32,160 nt of DNA, taken from the IMG/VR virus record IMGVR_UViG_3300047491_001570, positions 1 through 32,160 of that record, one strand, 5' to 3'. The translations under genes were made by a program, and so were the position numbers. Shown piece after piece: positions 1 through 7,038 of this stretch (within the stretch, counting starts at the first letter, position 1; each line of letters starts with the position of its first letter). Under the pieces are notes generated by a model, which had not been told where the DNA came from, ran no database searches, and saw nothing but the letters and a program-made list of their open reading frames with translations. Source of the stretch: a virus.

Positions 1-1668
1 TCAGCCACCCTTTTCTTGTCGCCACTGCGAAACCGAGCCTGTTGGGGCCACGGTTCCGCAGTTGGCGGGGCTAAAACCCTCATCTTGGTCATTGACCGGG
101 GTGGGGGTTTTCTCATTCTCGGCCAGTACGGCCAAGCCTTCCGGTTGGATGTAGACGTTCATAACGATCTTGGTGTCATGGATCTCGATGTTCTGGATCA
201 GGGCACGGAGGAGGTTTTTCTGTATTTCTGGTGGCACCTGATCGATGTTTTCCATCAGGGTTTGGATGTTCTGGTAGATATGTTCACCGGAGTGAGCGCT
301 TAATTGGGCGGCCTTGCGGTCGTCCTCAAGCTTCTTGGTTTGTTCTTCAAGGGTCGTGATCTCGTGTTCTATGGCGTTAAATTTGTTTTTAAAGGTCGTA
401 CCTTGGGCAATATCGTTCTTCATGGCGATGTTGAGGAGGTTATCGGCTTCGTGGCGCAGGGTGTTTAAGCGGATCCGCTTTTCGTTTAAGATCACGTCAA
501 TTTCTTCGCATTTGATCTGGGATTCGCGGATGGCCGCACCGATCGCCCGGATGATGACTTCCTGATCTTTGGATGCGCGCCGGAAATAGTCGAGGATCGC
601 TTGATCGAATACGGTCGCGGACACGCGCTTGCGTGAGCATCCCAAGCCTTGGCGTGACCGGCCGCATTCGTAATAATAGAATTTCTTATCGCCTCTCCCG
701 TTGGAGTGGACGCCTACCATACTACTGCCGCAATCGCCGCATCTTATGAGGCCAGCCAAGAGATGTTCGTATTCGGGTTTTGTTTTCCAGACCCGGCGTC
801 CGGGTGTCTTGGAACTCATTATCTTGTTAGCCTTATTCCACATTTTTTCCTCCACGAGCGCTTCATGTTGTCCGCGGTGAGTTTCCCCACAGTAATTTAT
901 GTATCCTTTATAAAACGGGTTTTTGATGATGTGCGCGATCGCTTGTTTGCGCCAGACGATTTTGTTGGCAGTGAATATTTCTCGCCTGATGAGTTCGTTG
1001 GCGATCTCGGCTTGAGATTTATTATTAGCGGCCATTTCCCAGATGATTTTAATGTGCGGAGCTGTTGTTTCATCGATGACAAGTTTGGTTGGCTGTTTGC
1101 CGTTGGGCAGAACCGGGCCATTCTTTAGGAGCTTGTAGCCGATCGGCACCTTACCACCGGTTCGCATGCCCTGTCTGGCACGGGCAAGGAATGATGCCTT
1201 GACGCGTTCACCGGTCAACTCGCGTTCAAAGGCGGAGAGGAGACCGAGGATGCCTATTACAACGCGGCCGATCGCGGTCGCGCTGTCTAGTTTTTCCCTC
1301 ACCGAAATAAAATCAATATCGTATTCCTTGAAAAGATCGATCATCGCATAGAGGTCGCGTGGATTGCGGGTCAGGCGATCTAGTCTAAAGAAGATGACGC
1401 CGTCAAATTCACCGCGTCTTTGATGGATGCTTTCAAGGATCGCTTTGATGCCCGGCCGGTTCAGGTCTTTGGCCGAGTAGCCGTCATCTTTTATCACGCC
1501 TTCCTTCCCGAATTCCGAAAGTACGTAACCGAACGCATCCAGCATGTTTTTGCAGTGATGCGCTTGGGAATCAAGCGTTGTGAAGTCGCCCATGGCCTGT
1601 TCATCAGTGGAACAGCGGGTGTAGATCACGTAGCGTTTAATTTTTTCTGTCTTTTTCTCTAGGATCAT
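1..1668 (-). CDS. large serine recombinase (phage integrase)
   Basis: A complete 555-residue large serine recombinase, expected to catalyse site-specific integration and excision of the phage. The N-terminal resolvase domain (about residues 10-160) begins YTRCSTDEQ, whose Ser20 is the predicted nucleophile, and contains the FRLDRLTR arginine motif near residues 93-101. A recombinase domain follows (about 170-290), then a zinc ribbon with CGDCG and ECGRSRQGLGC near 310-345, then a coiled-coil stretch (about 360-450), all in the usual order for this family. The stop codon is the first three bases of the window. The ATG at 1668 has no clear ribosome binding site. It is the only leftward gene and diverges from the early operon. 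attP usually lies beside such an integrase, but I could not identify a core. Family assignment is firm; the direction of the reaction is inferred. Confidence 0.95.
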   Translation of the reverse strand: MILEKKTEKIKRYVIYTRCSTDEQAMGDFTTLDSQAHHCKNMLDAFGYVLSEFGKEGVIKDDGYSAKDLNRPGIKAILESIHQRRGEFDGVIFFRLDRLTRNPRDLYAMIDLFKEYDIDFISVREKLDSATAIGRVVIGILGLLSAFERELTGERVKASFLARARQGMRTGGKVPIGYKLLKNGPVLPNGKQPTKLVIDETTAPHIKIIWEMAANNKSQAEIANELIRREIFTANKIVWRKQAIAHIIKNPFYKGYINYCGETHRGQHEALVEEKMWNKANKIMSSKTPGRRVWKTKPEYEHLLAGLIRCGDCGSSMVGVHSNGRGDKKFYYYECGRSRQGLGCSRKRVSATVFDQAILDYFRRASKDQEVIIRAIGAAIRESQIKCEEIDVILNEKRIRLNTLRHEADNLLNIAMKNDIAQGTTFKNKFNAIEHEITTLEEQTKKLEDDRKAAQLSAHSGEHIYQNIQTLMENIDQVPPEIQKNLLRALIQNIEIHDTKIVMNVYIQPEGLAVLAENEKTPTPVNDQDEGFSPANCGTVAPTGSVSQWRQEKGG

Positions 1669-1737
1669 ATATTCGGTCAGTTTTAAGCGACCTCAACCTA
1701 TCGTCAATCTCGCACAAGTCAAGTAGTATCAATGGTT

Positions 1738-1766
1738 TTGACTTCTTTTTGAATCCCACCTATTTT
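1738..1766 (+). promoter_or_regulatory. sigma70-type promoter for the early operon
   Basis: TTGACT (1738-1743) and TATTTT (1761-1766) are separated by exactly 17 bases, close to the sigma70 consensus. Transcription would start near 1773, just before the long hairpin and about 120 bases before the first early gene. Function is inferred from sequence only. Confidence 0.6.
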
Positions 1767-1776
1767 GATGATTTCC

Positions 1777-1879
1777 CCTTAGGCTCTATACGGAACTTTC
1801 AGCGAAAGTGCCGGATTTTTTTATATTTTTGAAACTTTTTTCCGGCACTTTGGCAAAAACCTCCGTATAGAGCCTAAGG
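1777..1879 (+). repeat. long inverted repeat in the early leader, overlapping the ribosome binding site
   Basis: The arms CCTTAGGCTCTATACGGA (1777-1794) and TCCGTATAGAGCCTAAGG (1862-1879) are perfect reverse complements. A second perfect inner stem pairs AAAGTGCCGGA (1805-1815) with TCCGGCACTTT (1841-1851). A symmetrical 10-by-10-base internal loop lies between the stems and an AT-rich loop closes the structure. The right outer arm runs into AAGGAGGGA (1876-1884), the Shine-Dalgarno sequence of the gene starting at 1893, so folding of the RNA would partly hide it. It could be a translational switch, a protein binding site, a recombination site or the remnant of a small mobile element. Confidence 0.75.
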
Positions 1880-1892
1880 AGGGACAAAGTTC

Positions 1893-2117
1893 ATGTCTTA
1901 CAGCGCGGAGGAGCTCTTTCAGCAGAGGTTTACGGAGGGGATCGAAGTCGTTTATCGCCCTCAACCGCTGGATGGGGAAGAAAGACAGTTAAATCAAAAA
2001 AGGCTCAGTGATGCAGTTAAGGCCGCTCTGGCCGCTGTTCTTAAACGCGAGCCAACGCAGGAAGAATTCTTAGGAATTGTTCCGATCGTTGTCAGCGGAA
2101 AGAAGGGCGTGCTATGA
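1893..2117 (+). CDS. small hypothetical early protein
   Basis: A 74-residue protein of unknown function with no family I recognise. It is mixed charged and alpha-helical in appearance, with no membrane segment, signal peptide or metal site. The ATG at 1893 follows a strong AAGGAGGGA ribosome binding site. It is the first gene after the early promoter and the leader hairpin, so it is likely among the first phage products made. Its TGA stop overlaps an ATG in the classic ATGA arrangement (2114-2117), implying translational coupling to what follows. Confidence 0.7.
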   Translation: MSYSAEELFQQRFTEGIEVVYRPQPLDGEERQLNQKRLSDAVKAALAAVLKREPTQEEFLGIVPIVVSGKKGVL

Positions 2118-2149
2118 AGCGGCTTTTCATTGAGAGGCACTTTGAATAA
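2114..2149 (+). CDS. eleven-codon leader-like ORF in frame with the sigma-like gene
   Basis: The ATG at 2114 overlaps the preceding stop as ATGA and opens an 11-residue reading frame that ends at TAA 2147-2149. It is in the same frame as the sigma-like gene downstream and only four codons separate this stop from that gene's possible ATT start. It may be a coupling leader peptide, or the true 5' end of the sigma-like gene interrupted by a nonsense codon. Its translation is not demonstrated. Confidence 0.35.
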   Translation: MKRLFIERHFE

Positions 2150-2161
2150 AGGGGTGCCTCT
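2133..2161 (+). promoter_or_regulatory. hairpin around the stop/ribosome-binding site before the sigma-like gene
   Basis: AGAGGCAC (2133-2140) pairs perfectly with GTGCCTCT (2154-2161). The loop holds the TAA stop of the short leader frame and most of the AAAGGGG sequence that could serve as ribosome binding site for the next gene. No U tract follows, so it is unlikely to be an intrinsic terminator; a translational role is more likely. Confidence 0.5.
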
Positions 2162-2734
2162 ATTAACTGCGAATATCACAACTTATTTGAGGACTGGGAA
2201 GTTCCCTATGCTCGGAAACTAGTCAGGTATTTTCAAAAAAGAATCAAGATTCTTCAGCGTGAAGGATTCGACGATCTTTTGCAGGAATGCTTGACGCATT
2301 GGTACTACGTACGGTGCCGCTATGACGATGCGAAACCGGCGGCCAAAAAGACGTTCATGAGGCACGTCTTCGAGAACAAGATTTTTGATCTTCTGGAACA
2401 GCGCGTAAGTGTGAAACGCAAAGCTATGTATCAAAACATTTCATTAGATGGGTTGATTGCCGGTTTGGATGAGGACGAATATCCTGACGAGCTGTCTTTT
2501 GAAGACCAGAACTTCGAGGAGGTCTTGAGATCGGATATCGGCAGGATTCTCAAGCAGGCTATGAGCAAATTGTCCGGCCGTCAGCGTGAGATGTGCCGGT
2601 TGATCAAGGTGGAAGGCATGAACATGAATCAAGTCAGTCAAAAGATGAATATTCCTCGCGGCACTTTGTTCGACGAGGTTTTACGTATCCGAGAGGTCTT
2701 TCGCAACGAGGGCTTAACGGATTATTTGAGATAG
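2162..2734 (+). CDS. sigma-70-like helix-turn-helix regulator, unusual start
   Basis: This reads as a sigma-factor-like protein of up to 190 residues. An N-terminal region resembles sigma region 2 (FDDLLQECLTHW). The C-terminal region resembles sigma region 4, with a helix-turn-helix around LSGRQREMCRLI and MNMNQVSQKMNIPRGTLFDEV. It probably directs RNA polymerase or regulates phage transcription. The start is a problem. No ATG or GTG precedes the conserved part, and the TTG at 2279 would remove half of region 2. I chose ATT at 2162, six bases after AAAGGGGT (2148-2155), because the codons from there read as continuous plausible protein (LFEDWEVPYARK). Alternatives are readthrough of TAA 2147 or a mutated gene. 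Confidence 0.7.
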   Translation: MNCEYHNLFEDWEVPYARKLVRYFQKRIKILQREGFDDLLQECLTHWYYVRCRYDDAKPAAKKTFMRHVFENKIFDLLEQRVSVKRKAMYQNISLDGLIAGLDEDEYPDELSFEDQNFEEVLRSDIGRILKQAMSKLSGRQREMCRLIKVEGMNMNQVSQKMNIPRGTLFDEVLRIREVFRNEGLTDYLR

Positions 2735-2743
2735 GAGAGGCAT

Positions 2744-3001
2744 ATGAGGTTGCACTACAAGTTTCATTTTAAAGACAGCGTGGACATGTCCCGGGTGGAG
2801 ACGCAATTGATTGAATCGTTTATGACGTCCGTCGATATTTTTGGCGAACCTGAGATGAAGCTGAGCGCGACGTACCTTGTCGCCGGACGCGAGGCGGTGC
2901 TTGAAGTGTCGAGGATCGCCGGTTTGCATACCCTGCTGGTTTTCGTGGGCCGGTTAAGCCGATTGATCGGCGTCAATCAATATTCAATCGAACCTGAATG
3001 A
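2744..3001 (+). CDS. hypothetical early protein
   Basis: An 85-residue protein I do not recognise. It has no cysteines, signal peptide or clear membrane segment; residues about 55-75 are moderately hydrophobic (LHTLLVFVGRL). The ATG at 2744 follows ATAGGAGAGG at good spacing, nine bases after the stop of the sigma-like gene, so it is co-transcribed with the early genes. No function can be assigned. Confidence 0.7.
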   Translation: MRLHYKFHFKDSVDMSRVETQLIESFMTSVDIFGEPEMKLSATYLVAGREAVLEVSRIAGLHTLLVFVGRLSRLIGVNQYSIEPE

Positions 3002-3011
3002 AAGGAGAACC

Positions 3012-3164
3012 ATGAAGAGGCCAAAGAAACCCCAACGGAAAGAGTCTGGTTATCTGGTGCAGTGTTTGCGCTGTAACCGGACATCGCGCGTCCAGCTGGT
3101 CGCCAAGTGTGGCCATTGTGGGTCGTATGCGGTGAGAATGATTACGAAAGGGTCGCAGTCATGA
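3012..3164 (+). CDS. small zinc-ribbon protein
   Basis: A 50-residue basic protein starting at ATG 3012 after AAAGGAG. Two CxxC knuckles (CLRC and CGHC) spaced about 18 residues apart form a predicted zinc ribbon, and the N-terminus is lysine/arginine rich, so nucleic-acid binding is plausible. Its TGA overlaps the next ATG as ATGA (3161-3164), so the two are probably translationally coupled. Specific function is unknown. Confidence 0.7.
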   Translation: MKRPKKPQRKESGYLVQCLRCNRTSRVQLVAKCGHCGSYAVRMITKGSQS

Positions 3165-3463
3165 CGTCGTATACCGAGGAGGCATTGAACCTCGCCGAAT
3201 TGCTTGTCAAAAAGCAGATCGCTTACGGTGATTCCTTCGGCCAGTCACAGAAGATCATCCGCGTTTTGTATCCTAAGGGCATTTTGCCGGATCAATATCA
3301 GGATGCATTGGCAATCATCCGGGTGATCGACAAGTTGTTTCGCATTGCCAATCAAAAGAACGCTTTTGGTGAGGATCCGTGGCGCGATATCGCTGGGTAT
3401 GGATTATTGAGCGTGGTTCATGCCAAGAGACAGAGGGAAAAGACAGATGGGTTTAAAGATTGA
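3161..3463 (+). CDS. hypothetical phage protein (DUF6378-like?)
   Basis: A 100-residue helical protein. It resembles a small family often seen in phage early regions, with a helical core followed by a conserved-looking DPWRDIAGYGLL near the C-terminus. I think of DUF6378-like proteins but cannot confirm this. The ATG at 3161 is chosen over the upstream in-frame start at 3107 because it makes the ATGA overlap with the zinc-ribbon gene. Its 3' end overlaps the start of the replication gene by 17 bases. A role in DNA or nucleotide metabolism is possible but not shown. Confidence 0.65.
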   Translation: MTSYTEEALNLAELLVKKQIAYGDSFGQSQKIIRVLYPKGILPDQYQDALAIIRVIDKLFRIANQKNAFGEDPWRDIAGYGLLSVVHAKRQREKTDGFKD

Positions 3464-4214
3464 TATCCGCGATCTCAGGGATGGAAAGTTCTTGTGGATC
3501 GATAAAGCGGCTTTGAAGTTAATCACGGCCAAGGCTGGCCATCGCGGGGTGACGGTTTACGCGTGGCTTTGTTATTTTGCCCATGCCCGAGATCAGGAGT
3601 GTTTTCCATCGATCAATACACTCGCGGAAGAGTGCCGGGTAAGCGGTCGGACGATCGCTCGAACAATTAAAAATTTGGAGAAAGTAAGGGTGATTGCGAT
3701 TCAGCATACCTGTGGAAAAGTCAACGTTTATCAGTTGCTTGATGTGCCGACCACGGTCACGGCTGTCAGTAGACCCCTGTCAGCGTTGTCAGGGGTACCC
3801 CTGACAGCGGTGTCACCCGAACAAGAATTAACTGAACAAGATTTATTTAATAAAGCAGTCCGTAAGGTCTATAGCAAGTCCTCGCCTTTTTCTTGCCCTT
3901 CAGATGAACAGCTAAAAGCTGTTGTTTTTTTATGCATTGAATTAAAAGACTCGATTGATCTTATTGCTTTCTTAAAGAAATACAGAGTTAAGCATTGCCT
4001 GCCGCCTGTCGAGGTTTTAGTCAAAGTTTGTAAACAGTTCAAGGCAGAGAAGGCATCCATTAAGAATGCTTGGGGATGGTTTCAGAAGGTTGTCAGGGCA
4101 GAGACGGGATCGTTTAATGCCTCGATGCAGGTCAGGGAGCATGAGCAGATCAAGAAGGAACCGACCCGTATTGGGGACATCTTGGCAGGCATTGCGGTTT
4201 GTAACAGAGAGTGA
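3447..4214 (+). CDS. winged-helix replication initiator-like protein
   Basis: A 255-residue protein with an N-terminal winged helix-turn-helix of the type common in phage and plasmid replication initiators. The recognition region is PSINTLAEECRVSGRTIARTIKNLEK at about residues 52-77. A low-complexity linker follows (about 100-135, rich in T, V, S and P), then a lysine-rich helical C-terminal half. The ATG at 3447 follows GAGGGAAAA and is preferred to the in-frame ATG at 3420. The linker-coding DNA contains iteron-like repeats and a perfect 20-base palindrome followed by AT-rich DNA, the same gene-internal origin arrangement as lambda O. I infer that it binds these repeats to start replication. 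No DnaB-type helicase or loader is visible nearby. Confidence 0.7.
   Translation: MGLKIDIRDLRDGKFLWIDKAALKLITAKAGHRGVTVYAWLCYFAHARDQECFPSINTLAEECRVSGRTIARTIKNLEKVRVIAIQHTCGKVNVYQLLDVPTTVTAVSRPLSALSGVPLTAVSPEQELTEQDLFNKAVRKVYSKSSPFSCPSDEQLKAVVFLCIELKDSIDLIAFLKKYRVKHCLPPVEVLVKVCKQFKAEKASIKNAWGWFQKVVRAETGSFNASMQVREHEQIKKEPTRIGDILAGIAVCNRE
3750..3860. other. candidate replication origin inside the initiator gene
   Basis: Two 19-base direct repeats with three mismatches, ACCCCTGTCAGCGTTGTCA (3773-3791) and ACCCCTGACAGCGGTGTCA (3797-3815), are 24 bases apart. A more degenerate copy at 3750-3768 matches at 14 of 19 positions. The junction creates a perfect palindrome, TGTCAGGGGTACCCCTGACA (3787-3806). 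AT-rich DNA follows at about 3823-3855. Iterons followed by an AT-rich segment within an initiator gene is the lambda-type origin layout. Confidence 0.5.
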
Positions 4215-4220
4215 ATTTGT

Positions 4221-4835
4221 ATGTACGAGTTGAAGGCATGGAATAAACGATTATCGCGGCTTGCTGAAAAATGGCGACGGACGTCTGCCCTGTGTAGAAA
4301 TAGATGGGAGAAAAAGTTGATGACGTTGGAGTCTTGTTGGGATATCTGGCGGTTTCAGATCATTGGTCAAAGTCCGACGCTATTTACTCCACCGAAGAAG
4401 TATTACGACTGGGCAAGTCGATTGGAGGTTGTGAATCGGCATTGGAATTATCCGGTGATGATGATCGGGTGGAGGCGAAGACTGGATTGTCTTCGACGAG
4501 TGTGGACAGATGCGGGGAAGCAAATCAAAGGGGGGATTGTTTTTATGATTGAGAATGAAATCAAGAATGAGCGGCTTCGTATGCAGGATCTAAGAGACAT
4601 GCTGGAGAGGCAAGGGTATCAGTGTGCGTTAACGGGACGCCAGTTGACAACTGATAACTGTTCGATAGATCACGTTGTTCCTTTGTGCAAGGGCGGGAGC
4701 CATACGAAAGAGAACGCGCAGTTGGTTGTGGCTGAAGCTAACCATGCCAAGGGCAACCTGACTGATGCAGAGTTCCTGCAGTTGTGCAGGGACGTGGTTG
4801 CTTATGCAGATAAGAAGCATGCGTGTGTCCTATAG
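4221..4835 (+). CDS. HNH endonuclease
   Basis: A 204-residue protein whose C-terminal half (about 109-204) is an HNH nuclease domain. It has CALTGRQL, then CSIDHVVPL with the Asp150-His151 pair, ENAQLVV and EANHAKGN. HNH proteins next to terminase genes are known partners for cohesive-end cutting in several phages, though free-standing homing nucleases also look like this. The N-terminal 108 residues are tryptophan- and arginine-rich and unlike any domain I know. An internal in-frame ATG at 4545, nine bases after AAAGGGGG, could produce the nuclease domain alone as a 96-residue protein, whereas ATG 4221 has only a weak ribosome binding site. The true start is therefore uncertain. Confidence 0.75.
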   Translation: MYELKAWNKRLSRLAEKWRRTSALCRNRWEKKLMTLESCWDIWRFQIIGQSPTLFTPPKKYYDWASRLEVVNRHWNYPVMMIGWRRRLDCLRRVWTDAGKQIKGGIVFMIENEIKNERLRMQDLRDMLERQGYQCALTGRQLTTDNCSIDHVVPLCKGGSHTKENAQLVVAEANHAKGNLTDAEFLQLCRDVVAYADKKHACVL

Positions 4836-5027
4836 GGTTTCAAGGTACTTGGAAGGGGGTGTCGGGTGCGGGTCGGGCGAGGCGCGAGCCTTCAGTGATG
4901 TTAGGTTTTTAAATTGCGTGTCGTGGTCGTATTGCAGGGGATCAGAGGAAAAGGGCAAGATTTGCTCGGAAAGCCGTTTATCGTCGGGTAAATGGCTCAA
5001 GAATGGCTTAAAAATGGAGGTTTTTTG
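4836..5027. other. gap between HNH and methyltransferase genes
   Basis: A 192-base stretch without a convincing gene. A 69-codon frame (4819-5028) overlaps both neighbours and ends in a TGATG overlap with the methyltransferase start, but it has a poor ribosome binding site and a random-looking Cys/Ser/Gly/Arg composition. The GC-rich segment around 4858-4895 precedes the packaging genes and follows an HNH gene, a place where a cos site could lie. I see no specific motif that proves this. Confidence 0.35.
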
Positions 5028-6329
5028 ATGGCAAATATCAATGTAAAACCGGACATTGTCGATGTCCGGTTGTCCGATTTGAAGCCTGCGCCGTATAACC
5101 CGCGGGAGATATCCCCGGAATCATTGGCCGGGCTTCGGGAGTCGCTGGAGCGTTTTGGCATGGTGGACTTTATGGTGGTCAATAAACGCAATATGCACAT
5201 TATTTCCGGTCACCAGCGGTTCAAGATATTACAGGAAACGGGGATTGGGAGTGTAGAGGTGATCATGGTCGATGTGGATGAGGTCACGGAGATGGCCATG
5301 AACGTCACCTTGAATTCGCAGGAGATTACCGGCCGGTGGACAGCGGCTTTGATTCCGCTTCTGGAGAAGCTGAGGACTGAGAATGCGGATGTCTATATCA
5401 ATTTGCGGATGAGGGAGCTTCGGGCGCAGGTTGCAGAGTTTGAAATGGAGAATCAGGGGTGCGGCAAGACACTCCCAGATGATATTCCCAAGCCTCCCAA
5501 AGATGTGATTACCAAAAAGGGCGATTTATGGATCCTCGGTGAGCATCGTCTGCTGTGCGGAGATAGCACAAGTGATGTGGATGTGGCGCGTCTTATGGAT
5601 GGCAAGAAGGCGGATCTTTGGGCAACCGACCCGCCGTATTGCGTTGATTATACCGGCAAGGGAAGACCCAATGGCGGGCATGATTGGTCGAATGTTTATC
5701 ATGAGATCGACATTCCTGATGCCAGGGACTTTATGAGGCAGTTTCTTTCGGCAGGGTTAAAGCATATAAAGGAGAGCGTTGCGATCTACATGTGGCATGC
5801 CTCCAAGCGTGTCGGCATGATTGACGATGTTTGCCGGGAATTGGGAATCCTTATTCACCAGCAAATTATCTGGGTCAAGCCGTGTCCGTTAATGACATTT
5901 GCCTATTATTCGTGGAGGCATGAACCGTGTTTTCTGATGTGGGTTAAGGGGGAGCGGCCGCCCTATGACCCGAAAGATAAGACGATTAGTACGGTCTGGA
6001 TGGCCGATTACACCAAACGCGGGGATCCAACAAAGCCTGAGTATTATTCGGATGTCTGGGAGTTGGACTGGGAGGGCAAGAAAAGAAATCCCGGGATTGA
6101 GCATCCAACTGTCAAACCAACAGAGGTCTTTGGGATCCCCATGCGGGTGCATACCAAGCCGGGAGATATCTGTTATGAGCCGTTCAGCGGGTCAGGCTCG
6201 CAGATCGTTGCCGGGGAGCGACTTAATCGAAGAGTTTTCGGAATGGAGATCGAGCCGTTCTTTTGTGATGTGGCCGTAAAACGATGGGAGGAGTACACCG
6301 GGAAGAAGGCGGTCTTGGAACATGCCTGA
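5028..6329 (+). CDS. ParB-like nuclease domain / DNA adenine-cytosine methyltransferase fusion
   Basis: A 433-residue fusion. Residues about 1-120 form a ParB/sulfiredoxin-like domain (LSDLKPAPYNPR, then IISGHQRFKIL). Residues about 160-425 form an N4/N6 amino-methyltransferase. The catalytic ATDPPYCVDYTG motif (DPPY at about 201-204) comes before the S-adenosylmethionine site FSGSGSQIVAGE (about 386-395), which is the beta-class order. It would methylate exocyclic amino groups in phage DNA, protecting against restriction or marking packaging/replication sites. The start at ATG 5028 follows AATGGAGG; a further upstream in-frame ATG at 4992 lacks that signal. The gene overlaps the small terminase start by eight bases. 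This domain pair is common in temperate phages; target sequence is unknown. Confidence 0.9.
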   Translation: MANINVKPDIVDVRLSDLKPAPYNPREISPESLAGLRESLERFGMVDFMVVNKRNMHIISGHQRFKILQETGIGSVEVIMVDVDEVTEMAMNVTLNSQEITGRWTAALIPLLEKLRTENADVYINLRMRELRAQVAEFEMENQGCGKTLPDDIPKPPKDVITKKGDLWILGEHRLLCGDSTSDVDVARLMDGKKADLWATDPPYCVDYTGKGRPNGGHDWSNVYHEIDIPDARDFMRQFLSAGLKHIKESVAIYMWHASKRVGMIDDVCRELGILIHQQIIWVKPCPLMTFAYYSWRHEPCFLMWVKGERPPYDPKDKTISTVWMADYTKRGDPTKPEYYSDVWELDWEGKKRNPGIEHPTVKPTEVFGIPMRVHTKPGDICYEPFSGSGSQIVAGERLNRRVFGMEIEPFFCDVAVKRWEEYTGKKAVLEHA

Positions 6330-7038
6330 TGAGAAGCAGAATCTCGCCGAGGTTGCCAGAAAGAAACGGCATTTATATCTGGTGGAGAAGCTTTACGGTG
6401 GAAAACCGCTCTCAACATCCGAGATTGTCGAGCTGGAGAGGCTTGAGGCAGGGCCGCTAGGGCCGTCCGTTGTTGCCACCATGGAGGATGTCGCGAGGCT
6501 GATGGACGTGTCGTATCGGACTGTTCAGCGTTGGAAACAGGACGGGATGCCCGTCAACAGGGAGGGGTATTACGACTTAAAGGAAATAAAGAAATGGTAC
6601 ATTTCCCGCGCTGAAAAAGACAAGACCGAGTTTGAAGAAAGCAGGGCTTATTGGAAAGACCAGATTGTCAGGTTGCAGGCGGCCTTGCTTGATTTGGATG
6701 TGAAGACGAGGACTGGGCAATTGATGCCGCGAGAAGAAGTGGATCGAGGAAGACTGGCACGGATTATTGCGATCAAGCGGGCATTTCTGGCATTACCAAC
6801 GGTATTGGCCGGTCGGCTGGCGATGAAAGAAGCCCGGGAGATTGAAACTATTTTATACAAGGCGATCAGCGAAATCATTGATGAATTCTCTGGAGTAAGG
6901 GATGGCGTTCAAAACATTGAAGAGGGATCGGGAGATATGGAGCGAGAAGGAACGCCGTGCATGGATGAGGCCGCGCAGGATAACGGTCAGCGACTGGGCG
7001 GATCAGTACAGATATCTCACACCGACAACGTCAGCTGA
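6322..7038 (+). CDS. terminase small subunit (Nu1-like)
   Basis: A 238-residue protein with a helix-turn-helix at about 51-76 (VATMEDVARLMDVSYRTVQRW) followed by a helical dimerisation-type region (about 95-195), as in lambda Nu1-type subunits that bind the packaging site and recruit the large subunit. It starts at ATG 6322 inside the end of the methyltransferase gene. The last 45 residues or so overlap the large-terminase reading frame by 137 bases and are low in recognisable structure; the family core appears to finish around EIIDEFS. Either the tail is a real dual-coding extension, or an ancestral stop was lost. Confidence 0.8.
   Translation: MPDEKQNLAEVARKKRHLYLVEKLYGGKPLSTSEIVELERLEAGPLGPSVVATMEDVARLMDVSYRTVQRWKQDGMPVNREGYYDLKEIKKWYISRAEKDKTEFEESRAYWKDQIVRLQAALLDLDVKTRTGQLMPREEVDRGRLARIIAIKRAFLALPTVLAGRLAMKEAREIETILYKAISEIIDEFSGVRDGVQNIEEGSGDMEREGTPCMDEAAQDNGQRLGGSVQISHTDNVS

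Larger units (their letters stand above)
1669..1892. promoter_or_regulatory. divergent control region between integrase and early operon
   Basis: This 224-base gap separates the leftward integrase from the rightward early genes. It contains a rightward promoter candidate, a 7-base inverted repeat (AAGTCAA at 1716-1722 and TTGACTT at 1738-1744) and a long hairpin. The two arms of the 7-base repeat each contain TTGACT, which would be the -35 box of one of two divergent promoters; the leftward one has only a weak -10. The repeat could be an operator, which is inference. attP is expected here or next to it but cannot be located from this sequence alone. Confidence 0.6.

Noticed and set aside
3012-3164. 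Mu Com-like regulator of a DNA modification gene
   Set aside because: Com is also a small zinc protein, but nothing beyond CxxC pairs supports the match and no mom-like gene is present.
4819-5028. A 69-codon frame ending in TGATG at the methyltransferase start
   Set aside because: The stop/start overlap is attractive, but there is no ribosome binding site and the composition looks random; described only as part of the gap.
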